Below, one piece after another: positions 42,251 through 52,884 of a stretch of 64,000 nucleotides of DNA; the first letter of the stretch is position 1, and each line of letters starts with the position of its first letter. Position numbers and translations under genes: made by a program. The notes under the pieces are model-generated. The model was not told where the DNA came from and searched no databases. It worked only from the letters and a program-made list of their open reading frames with translations. Source of the DNA: an uncultured Bdellovibrionales bacterium. GTDB lineage: Bacteria > Bdellovibrionota > Bdellovibrionia > Bdellovibrionales > UBA1609. The stretch covers positions 62,001 to 126,000 of the forward strand of contig CAILEP010000007.1 in assembly GCA_903833275.1 (NCBI GenBank), given 5' to 3'.

Positions 42251-42378
42251 AGAGCTAAGTTAAGCTTTTTGCCGAGGGCTGTCTAGTGCCGCGAACACAA
42301 AAATTATGCAGCTACTGTCTGGTTTTAGCTCGATCTAACACTTGATCTAAAATCGCCATCGTGCGAAATTGTTTGCCT

Positions 42379-44178
42379 ATGAAATTTATCGCACAAACCA
42401 AAAGAACGAATTACTGTGGTGACCTTCGAATTGAACATAAAGGGCAAAAAACCGTCCTGATGGGATGGGTGAATACACGCCGCGATCATGGCGGGCTTGT
42501 ATTTGTCGACCTTCGCGATCGCGCCGGCCTTGTTCAAATCGTAATGAACCCGCAAGAGGCGGCCTGTCAAGCGGCTAAAGATGTGCGTGGTGAATACGTC
42601 GTTGCGATCGAAGGTATCGTGCGCGCTCGACCAGAGGGTATGCGTAATAAAAATTTAAAAACCGGTGATATTGAAGTTGAAGCTCAACGCGTTGAAATTC
42701 TCTCAGAAGCGCGCACCTTGCCGTTCGACCCCTCAGACGAAAAAGTTTCTGAAACTTTACGGCTCAAATATCGCTACCTCGATCTACGTTCCCCCCGATT
42801 GCAAGGCCATTTGATTAAGCGCCATGAGGTGATGATGCTAGTGCGCGAGGGCTTGCATGCTAAAGGTTTTGTCGAAGTTGAAACTCCAATTTTATATAAA
42901 AGCACTCCAGAAGGTGCGCGCGACTATCTTGTGCCCTCACGTGTGAACCCTGGCACTTTTTATGCTTTGCCTCAGAGCCCACAGACATTGAAGCAGCTCT
43001 TGATGATCTCGGGCATGGATAAATATTTTCAAATCGCTCGCTGTTTTCGCGACGAAGATCTGCGCGCTGATCGGCAGCCCGAGTTTAGTCAGATTGATTT
43101 AGAAATGAGTTTTGTTGATCGCGATGACGTGATGGCGGTCGCTGAAGATGTCGTTCGTCTTATCTGGAAGCGCATTAAGAATGTCGATGTCGGGCCAGTG
43201 CCTGTCATGACCTACACTGAAGCCATGAATCGTTTCGGGTGCGACAAGCCCGATCTTCGTATTTCTTGGGAGCTCAAAGATCTTACTGAGAAATTGAAAA
43301 CCTCAACGTTCAAAGTTTTTTCAGATGTCGCGAGCCGAGGCGGAGCGATCAAAGGCCTTTATGTTCCGGGGGCCGGGGGCTTTTCGCGTGGGCAATTTGA
43401 TAAGCTCACAGATAAAGCAAAACAAATGGGGGCTAAGGGTCTCGTCTACATCAAGATTGACGAAAAGAACCAAGTTACGTCGCCTGTTTCAAAATTTTTT
43501 AGCGAAACCGAATTGCGCGATATTTACAACGCCTGTGGTGGTGATGCCACTCGCGGCAACGGCACTGTATTTATTGTGGCCGATGACTTCAGCGTGAGCT
43601 GCGCAGCACTTTCGGCATTGCGTTTACATTTAGCGGCTGAGCTAAAGGCTATCGATACGGCACAAGATCGATTTCTGTGGGTTGTTGACTTCCCACTTCT
43701 TGAGTACGCCGCAGAAGAAAAACGTTGGGTGGCTTGTCATCATCCGTTTACCGCTCCGAAAGATGAAGATCTCGATGCGCTCGTGAACAAACGCGAGAGT
43801 GAATTTTCTCGGCTTAAAGCGAAAGCTTACGACTTTATTTGCAACGGCAATGAAGTCGCGGGCGGCAGCATTCGAATTCACAGCGGTGAAGTGCAGAAAT
43901 TTATGTTTGATGCGCTCGGGATGTCAGAAGACGAAATCAAACTCAAGTTCGGATTTTTTATTGAAGCATTGACCTACGGCACGCCCCCTCATGGCGGCAT
44001 CGCTTGGGGCCTAGATCGCTTGGTTATGATTTTATGTGGCACCGAAGCCATTCGCGAAGTTATCGCGTTTCCGAAAACAGCGAAGGCGACGGATCTGATG
44101 GCTGAAGCGCCGAGTACGGTGTCGAGGGCACAGCTCATTGAACTAGGCATTCGCCTCATCGAGACAGGCCCAGTTTAA
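42379..44178 (+). CDS. aspS: Aspartyl-tRNA synthetase
   Basis: 599 residues from the ATG at 42379 (MKFIAQTKRTNYCGDLR); a GTG at 42361 would add six residues. No Shine-Dalgarno sequence is evident before either. The anticodon-binding domain holds GWVNTRRDHGGLVFVDLRDR. The catalytic domain has motif 2 FQIARCFRDEDLRADRQPEF, the bacterial insertion (GAD domain, about 300-420) and motif 3 GIAWGLDRLVMIL near the end. It charges tRNA-Asp. The His after RRD in the tRNA-binding loop is the residue type seen in non-discriminating bacterial AspRS, which also aspartylates tRNA-Asn for the amidotransferase route. Confidence 0.97.
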   Translation: MKFIAQTKRTNYCGDLRIEHKGQKTVLMGWVNTRRDHGGLVFVDLRDRAGLVQIVMNPQEAACQAAKDVRGEYVVAIEGIVRARPEGMRNKNLKTGDIEVEAQRVEILSEARTLPFDPSDEKVSETLRLKYRYLDLRSPRLQGHLIKRHEVMMLVREGLHAKGFVEVETPILYKSTPEGARDYLVPSRVNPGTFYALPQSPQTLKQLLMISGMDKYFQIARCFRDEDLRADRQPEFSQIDLEMSFVDRDDVMAVAEDVVRLIWKRIKNVDVGPVPVMTYTEAMNRFGCDKPDLRISWELKDLTEKLKTSTFKVFSDVASRGGAIKGLYVPGAGGFSRGQFDKLTDKAKQMGAKGLVYIKIDEKNQVTSPVSKFFSETELRDIYNACGGDATRGNGTVFIVADDFSVSCAALSALRLHLAAELKAIDTAQDRFLWVVDFPLLEYAAEEKRWVACHHPFTAPKDEDLDALVNKRESEFSRLKAKAYDFICNGNEVAGGSIRIHSGEVQKFMFDALGMSEDEIKLKFGFFIEALTYGTPPHGGIAWGLDRLVMILCGTEAIREVIAFPKTAKATDLMAEAPSTVSRAQLIELGIRLIETGPV

Positions 44179-44288
44179 AAGACCCATCTGCTTTGTTACT
44201 CATTCGCTCGCTTGTGCGACCTACGGATACGTAGGTCTCCGCGCTAGCTTCATTCGCGCCTCGCATCTGGGCCTTTTAAACTGGGCCT
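44167..44288. repeat. Long inverted repeat at the end of aspS
   Basis: GGCCCAGTTTAAAAG (44167-44181), which includes the aspS stop codon, is perfectly complementary to CTTTTAAACTGGGCC (44274-44288). Between them GACCTACG-GATA-CGTAGGTC (44218-44237) forms a perfect 8-bp hairpin with a tetraloop. The whole block could fold as a long imperfect hairpin. No T-run follows, so it is not a simple terminator; a genome-wide intergenic repeat or RNA-stabilising element is possible. Confidence 0.7.
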
Positions 44289-44337
44289 GGGCGTTGGTCG
44301 AAGTTGGGGCCATCTGCTTTGTTACTCATTCGCTCGC
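44184..44337 (+). repeat. 28-base direct repeat (two copies)
   Basis: The 28 bases beginning CCATCTGCTTTGTTACTCAT occur at 44184-44211 and again at 44310-44337, identical in both. The first copy lies inside the long inverted repeat and the second outside it. This suggests duplication of a repeat-family unit. Confidence 0.85.
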
Positions 44338-44354
44338 CGAGTCTTGTCTCAGAA

Positions 44355-44462
44355 TTAGACGTTTGGACCATCGAAAGTCTAAGGGCCGCGGCCGATGAGT
44401 GGCATGAGTGAAAACTCACCACCGCAGGCAAGGATGCCACGCGGTTAGGCACAGGAGGTGCC
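44355..44462 (+). promoter_or_regulatory. Structured 5' leader with the Shine-Dalgarno in a hairpin loop
   Basis: Three paired elements precede the gene at 44467. TTAGAC (44355-44360) pairs with GTCTAA (44377-44382). GTGGCAT (44399-44405) pairs with ATGCCAC (44434-44440) and encloses GAGT-GAAA-ACTC (44406-44417), a stem with a GNRA-type loop. Last, GGCAC (44448-44452) and GTGCC (44458-44462) close a loop of AGGAG, so the ribosome-binding site is in the loop. I could not match it to a known riboswitch. A cis-acting RNA is inference. Confidence 0.5.
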
Positions 44463-44466
44463 AGCC

Positions 44467-44949
44467 ATGGAAAAAATCAGCTCGATCATTCCAAGTAATT
44501 CAAGAGTAACAACTGTCGATATGAAATCCAGTGGGACCGCTCGATCGGGCACACCCGGTTTCGGTCGCGATACCCTGCCCACCAAAGAAATGGATCGCCT
44601 TCATCATCCAGAAACCGCAACGCTTGCGATTGAACGTCACAAAGACTTAATGGGGCAACGTGAGGCGGCCAAAGACCCGCGAGTTGAAATCATCACGAAG
44701 CTTTCAGATAAATTTTTTAATTCGAAAGCGAAAGAAGATGAGCTTCCTGAGATTCGCAATCCGGAGAAGTACGAAGGCATGGCCGGCATTAATATCGATG
44801 AGATGCGTCCGTCAGCGGCGAGTGGCCCGACCCGGTCAACGCCGCGTTCGCGCGCAGAATCGGCATCACTTGCTGCCGCCAGTGCCGCGGCGAATGAGGC
44901 CGAAGAAGACACGCCAATGATGGGTCATCGACTCGACGTAATGGCTTGA
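44467..44949 (+). CDS. Unknown 160-residue low-complexity protein
   Basis: Starts at ATG 44467 with AGGAGG 8 bases upstream (44453-44458); the in-frame GTG at 44458 overlaps that site. No signal peptide or membrane helix. The N-terminus is MEKISSIIPSNSRVTTVDMK, then a charged helical middle (LAIERHKDLMGQREAAKD) and a Ser/Ala/Arg-rich C-terminal half, so it is probably largely disordered. I do not recognise the family. The 3' end overlaps the convergent cpaF gene by 25 bases. The structured leader suggests regulated translation. Confidence 0.6.
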   Translation: MEKISSIIPSNSRVTTVDMKSSGTARSGTPGFGRDTLPTKEMDRLHHPETATLAIERHKDLMGQREAAKDPRVEIITKLSDKFFNSKAKEDELPEIRNPEKYEGMAGINIDEMRPSAASGPTRSTPRSRAESASLAAASAAANEAEEDTPMMGHRLDVMA

Positions 44950-46049
44950 TAGATCGTTTCAAGGCAAAACCCGTGCTCTTCGAGTGAGCTCAATTTGTAA
45001 ATGCCTTCAAGGCGCCGACCCTCAGGCGCCTTTACTACGTTAATAATATATTGAATCCCGAAAAATATGAGGTGGCGAATTGCGCGCAAAGACCATTGGG
45101 GTGCCCCCATTTGCACGAGCATTTCGAGACGCATTAGCCCTTGCCTCGGATTTTCAGCGTGTAAGCTGCCCATGCCGCCACGGTGCCCGGTTGAAAAGGC
45201 CATTAGCAGATCGCGGGCTTCATTGCCTCTCACCTCGCCGATGATAATACGGTCAGGGCGCATCCGAAGCGACTGCCGTAGTAGTTCGGCCAGATCGACA
45301 TCTCGCAGAAGGCCATTAAGGTCGATACGTGAAAGAAGTTTTGTCGATGCGTGATTGGGCAATTGTATTTCGCTGGTGTCTTCAATGCACACAACGCGCT
45401 CATCAGTTGCGATTTCTTGAAGGCAGGCGTTAAGCACCGATGTCTTGCCGCTACTTGTGCCGCCGATCACCAAGAACGAGCTTTTTGCTTCAATAATTTG
45501 ACGAATTTTCTGGATCGCACTGCTCGGTGCCCATTGGGCCAGCTCGAGCGCCGACAGTGTCCATGGTGATTTTGGGTGACGACGCAATGAAAGGTGCGGT
45601 TCGCCGGTGGCCAGCGGCGGGATTATTAAGTGCAATCGAAAATCACGCCAGTAGCCGTCAGCAAACGGGCGATTGAGGTTGGCTTGCACGCGCGCCTCCG
45701 TTTGCAGCCGCTGTAGAAAGTTGTGGTAGCTAACGCGCGAAATAAACTGATCGCCGAAGCGCTCGAGTTGACCATCGCGCTCAACCCAGATTGAGTTGGG
45801 GCCGTTGATCAGAATCTCAGTTATGCCCGCGTCGCCTAATAGAACTTCGAGTGGCCCACAGCCGAAAATTTCATGTTCGATGCGGGCAAGAACTGACGGG
45901 TCGGCGCCAGTAAATCGAGTGCTAGCAAGATGGCCAAATGCGCTTTTCAAATCTTCTCTATGTTCACGCGGTAGACTCGCTATATCGATATGAATTTCAT
46001 TTTGCAACTGCAGTACGACCTCGTTGTATAGCTCAGTTTGATTCATCAT
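44925..46049 (-). CDS. cpaF: CpaF/TadA-type secretion ATPase
   Basis: 374 residues. The N-terminal domain (about 1-150, EIFGCGPLEVLLGDAGITEILINGPNSIWVERDGQL) and the ATPase core are as in CpaF/TadA/VirB11 proteins. Walker A is GGTSSGKTSVLN (about 196-207), the Asp box region is CIEDTSEIQL, Walker B is PDRIIIGEVRG and the His box includes TGHRGGMGSLHAENPRQ. It powers extension of Flp-type pili in the Tad system. It follows the secretin gene with a 17-base overlap. Confidence 0.92.
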   Translation of the reverse strand: MMNQTELYNEVVLQLQNEIHIDIASLPREHREDLKSAFGHLASTRFTGADPSVLARIEHEIFGCGPLEVLLGDAGITEILINGPNSIWVERDGQLERFGDQFISRVSYHNFLQRLQTEARVQANLNRPFADGYWRDFRLHLIIPPLATGEPHLSLRRHPKSPWTLSALELAQWAPSSAIQKIRQIIEAKSSFLVIGGTSSGKTSVLNACLQEIATDERVVCIEDTSEIQLPNHASTKLLSRIDLNGLLRDVDLAELLRQSLRMRPDRIIIGEVRGNEARDLLMAFSTGHRGGMGSLHAENPRQGLMRLEMLVQMGAPQWSLRAIRHLIFFGIQYIINVVKAPEGRRLEGIYKLSSLEEHGFCLETIYQAITSSR

Positions 46050-47364
46050 GTTTCTTCCAATCTTTCGGCATTTTGATGTCTTGCGACTCGTCGTGTACGT
46101 TTACAATTTGAGGGGTTACAAAAATGACAAGTTCAGATCGAGAGGAGGTGAAATTTTTCGAGCTAAAAAGCCGGCCAATGATTGGCAGTCGAGAAAGTAG
46201 CGGCAGACCCTCAGAGCTTTCGTCCCAATTGTTACGTATCAGGCCACTTAGTACAATAGTGCGTGGCTCGGCCAAATCAAAGTGGGTTGATATTCGATTT
46301 GATTTGAGAGATGGCAATTCGTCATAGACTTTGTCAGGCATCGAGACTTCGGTGGTAAGCTCGATGCTTACTTTGCCTGAGAAGTCGGCGATTGGTTTTA
46401 TTTTAAGATAGATACCGTGGCGCTTCCAGACCACCTCGTGCACGTAATGGTTGGCGACTTTTATTGGTAGCTCGCCACCGGCAAGAAATTCAGCTTCGCT
46501 ACCGCTTCGGGCGAGAAGATTGGGTGAGGCAAGAATGCTGCCGAGCCCGGCTCTTTCGAGGGCGTGCAAGGTCAGCATCACTTGTGCTTGACCGTTAAAG
46601 GCTGGCGAAATTTGGGCCGAGGCTGAATCCGGCCACTCAACTCCAAGTTGCTGGCTTGCAGCTTTGTTAACTTCGGCCACCACAATATTGACTCTCACAA
46701 GCGGCTGTATCGCGAGTGCCGACTTTTCGTAAACTCGCGCGATGCCGAACGGCGCTAGAATTTCATCCCATTGCGGCGCTAGATTTTTAAATTCATCCGC
46801 AATAATGGCCCGGCTTTCAGGGCTAAATAGAAAGTTCGGGGCTGGTAAGTTTTTTGCGTAAACATTCTCGCGTAAGAATTTTAGAACCTGAGGTTTAATG
46901 TCATCATCGAGGCGACCACGAAAGGTATACTCACCGCCGTAGCTTTGGGCGGTCTGGGCCAACAACTGCCAGTCGCTCAAGCGATGCAACTCGCCGCTGA
47001 CCACGATTTGGTTGCCATTCATGGTGACGTTCAACCCTAATAGATTTCGGCTTGCTTCTTTGAGCGCCGCGAACAGACTCGCATGGCTGGCGCCGTTAAC
47101 AAAAAACTGAAAATCGCGCGAGGCGATTTTGAGAACGGCGTGGCCCGGCGTTCGCCCCACCACCTCGACATGGTTGCCCTTATCCTCGACAGAGATCACG
47201 CTATTGCCATGCACATGGGCAACCTCATTGGGGTCGATTGAAATATCCTTGCGTTGCCCAACTGTCAGATTTAAAGTTTCGCCCCAAGTCGAGGTCGAGC
47301 CTGCGAAAATACCCGCCCATGTAAGCATGCACAAAGTAACTAATCGAAATTTTTGAACGCTCAA
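46033..47364 (-). CDS. cpaC: CpaC/RcpA-type Tad secretin
   Basis: 443 residues from TTG 47364, chosen because AAGGAGG lies 7 bases upstream; a longer frame from 47484 lacks a ribosome site and would put 40 charged residues before the signal peptide. The signal (about 2-26) is followed by the pilus-assembly N-terminal domain (LNLTVGQRKDISI ... FQFFVNG). Then come N0/N1-like modules and the secretin domain at about 240-430, with VNIVVAEVNKAASQQLGVEW, LARSGSEAEFLAGGELPI and ELVIFVTPQIV. It forms the outer-membrane channel of a Tad pilus. It lies just upstream of cpaF. Confidence 0.9.
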   Translation of the reverse strand: MSVQKFRLVTLCMLTWAGIFAGSTSTWGETLNLTVGQRKDISIDPNEVAHVHGNSVISVEDKGNHVEVVGRTPGHAVLKIASRDFQFFVNGASHASLFAALKEASRNLLGLNVTMNGNQIVVSGELHRLSDWQLLAQTAQSYGGEYTFRGRLDDDIKPQVLKFLRENVYAKNLPAPNFLFSPESRAIIADEFKNLAPQWDEILAPFGIARVYEKSALAIQPLVRVNIVVAEVNKAASQQLGVEWPDSASAQISPAFNGQAQVMLTLHALERAGLGSILASPNLLARSGSEAEFLAGGELPIKVANHYVHEVVWKRHGIYLKIKPIADFSGKVSIELTTEVSMPDKVYDELPSLKSNRISTHFDLAEPRTIVLSGLIRNNWDESSEGLPLLSRLPIIGRLFSSKNFTSSRSELVIFVTPQIVNVHDESQDIKMPKDWKKHDESN

Positions 47365-47497
47365 ATCGGTGCCTCCTTGTTGGCCAAACTTTGTTGCAAA
47401 ATCTGTGTCACATGAATTAAGATGTAAGACAGCTCCTGTCCGATAGTATTTACCTCCGGACAATACTGAACTTTTGCGGAACAAATCGGAAAACTAA

Positions 47498-51187
<3,690 letters not shown>

Positions 51188-51192
51188 TTTAT

Positions 51193-51226
51193 CGAGTGGC
51201 TTTGCATCGCTAGCGATGGCCACTCG
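51193..51226. terminator. Hairpin between metH and the transglutaminase-like gene
   Basis: CGAGTGGC (51193-51200) pairs with GCCACTCG (51219-51226) and encloses the palindrome CATCGCTAGCGATG. It lies just after metH and covers the stop codon of the convergent gene, so it may stop or protect both transcripts. T-runs are weak on both sides. Confidence 0.5.
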
Positions 51227-52745
51227 GCAGTGCGCCTGTTGCGAGCTCTAATAGTTTATCCAAGACGAACCTTAACGGCGCATTGGTTTTTGATGCCGTG
51301 CTTGCCGTGGCCACTGCGGTATCGATGCTATTGACCTTGAGGTCTTCAATGTTGAGTGCTGTCGAGTTTTTGACCGGCATCCAGATAAAATCTGGGTGCG
51401 CATTTTGATACCACTCGCCGCCGAGAATCTCGCCTTTGGCGTCAAGTTCGAGATCATAGTGGTAGTGCACGGTGGTGCGTAAATCGCGCTCGGGTTCATC
51501 GGTGTTAAGGCCTCGTGGTTTTGACTCGATGACATAGGTGACCGCCATGATGACGCCAACGATCTCGACAGCGAGAGGGTTATTTCGAAATTTTTTAAAT
51601 TTGTCATGAAGTTTGGGGTCATCCAATTTGACTCGAGCCTCTGAAAGTACATCAGTCGTATCAAATGATATTGGATTGAAATATCGAAAGCTGTAGGCCA
51701 CAACCGGTTGGTTCCAAACTTCGTAATCAAACGCCGCGTCGATAACAAAGGGCCTTTTAGCAACGGCGACCTGGTTAATCACCACCTGATGCCACGCCCC
51801 TGGGTTGAGATCAAAACACTCTTGGTCAAGAATGCGACCTGTTTCAGGGTCGCGTTTGGGCGACTTTTGGGCACAGCGCTGGCCGATAAATCGAGTGCCA
51901 AGTTCAGAGCGATCGTTTTTTATATTAATGCCGTTAGCCCACTTTAAACTGGCAAGAGCTTTTAGGTCGTCGGGGCGAAATATAATTTCTTCGTTCGACT
52001 TGAAAGTATTGAGTTTGATCTTGTGGGTCGGTCGAGGCTCCATAAATGAAGCCGGGGCCCAGCCGTGGCAGATGCCCATCCAAGATTCAACTTGCCCGTG
52101 TTCATCGAAGTTACTTTTGCCTTCTTCCCAGCTTGAGTGGGCAAGAGTGTAACTGTCATCACCGAGTAGGCGATCGTATTTTTCAGCTGGTGAAAGTAAA
52201 TCAATTTCAGCCTCAGCCGACGGGTTTTTGGTGAAGTATTCAAAGCCTTCTGTCCAAGTTGAAGCAGCGCCTGGTGGCGGCGCGTTCTTGTCGCGGTAGC
52301 GTCGCGCAGCCCCGCCGTTTCGAATGGGCCAGTAGTCACCTGACCACGGTTGAATATCTACTTCACCCTTGCGATGGGTATCTAAAGACGAAATATCGGT
52401 TAATATTTTTTCAGCCTCCAAAAAGTGCTCAGGGTTTTCTTGATCTGTTTTGGGTGCAAACACCACCCCAAGCCCGTGGTGCCCGATATTATGGCTTGTT
52501 TCGCGAATCGCCCAACGGCTCGCCTCACGAATGGCATCGCGGCTTGCGTCTCGGCGACAGGCGGTAATTTTGTCATCAATTATTTCTTGCGCAACTCGAT
52601 CACCGGTTTTCTCAGGCATCAAGTCCATCGCGATTTTTGGGTCGCTTCGAAATTTATTTAGAAATGAAGTCGTGGCCAGTGCATTCGGCCCACAAGCGGT
52701 ACCTAAAGCGGCAATAAAAAATATCAGCAATGCTTGAGTATTCAC
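51210..52745 (-). CDS. Exported transglutaminase-elicitor-like protein
   Basis: 511 residues with an N-terminal export signal (about 1-18); Cys18 may be lipidated, but the lipobox (LGTAC) is imperfect. The segment VESWMGICHGWAPASFM carries Cys226-His227, the place of the catalytic Cys in transglutaminases of the Phytophthora GP42/elicitor type (TGase_elicitor family). Further features of that family are GDYWPIRNGGAARRY near 137-150 and FVIDAAFDYEVWNQPVVAYSF near 334-354. Such enzymes cross-link proteins through Gln and Lys. The gene stands alone between two methionine genes. The family call is from motif memory, and the protein target is unknown. Confidence 0.65.
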   Translation of the reverse strand: MNTQALLIFFIAALGTACGPNALATTSFLNKFRSDPKIAMDLMPEKTGDRVAQEIIDDKITACRRDASRDAIREASRWAIRETSHNIGHHGLGVVFAPKTDQENPEHFLEAEKILTDISSLDTHRKGEVDIQPWSGDYWPIRNGGAARRYRDKNAPPPGAASTWTEGFEYFTKNPSAEAEIDLLSPAEKYDRLLGDDSYTLAHSSWEEGKSNFDEHGQVESWMGICHGWAPASFMEPRPTHKIKLNTFKSNEEIIFRPDDLKALASLKWANGINIKNDRSELGTRFIGQRCAQKSPKRDPETGRILDQECFDLNPGAWHQVVINQVAVAKRPFVIDAAFDYEVWNQPVVAYSFRYFNPISFDTTDVLSEARVKLDDPKLHDKFKKFRNNPLAVEIVGVIMAVTYVIESKPRGLNTDEPERDLRTTVHYHYDLELDAKGEILGGEWYQNAHPDFIWMPVKNSTALNIEDLKVNSIDTAVATASTASKTNAPLRFVLDKLLELATGALPSGHR

Positions 52746-52884
52746 GGTTGACCCCCTCGGCCCTTTTCGAATTCAAGATAGCCATCAAGACTCAGGTTTA
52801 ACCCCAGGGCGAATATCAAAAGATGACGGTGCTCACAATTTGTGCGTTATGTTTAAATATTAAATGGAGCTACGCGAAAAACTT

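Noticed and set aside
44355-44440. GEMM/c-di-GMP riboswitch before the unknown gene
   Set aside because: The GAAA loop and stems are suggestive, but the conserved CGCAAAGC-type core of GEMM-I is absent.
47365-47497. Cobalamin riboswitch before metH
   Set aside because: No B12-box-like sequence was seen in the 130 bases; only a short TCCGAT/ATCGGA pairing.
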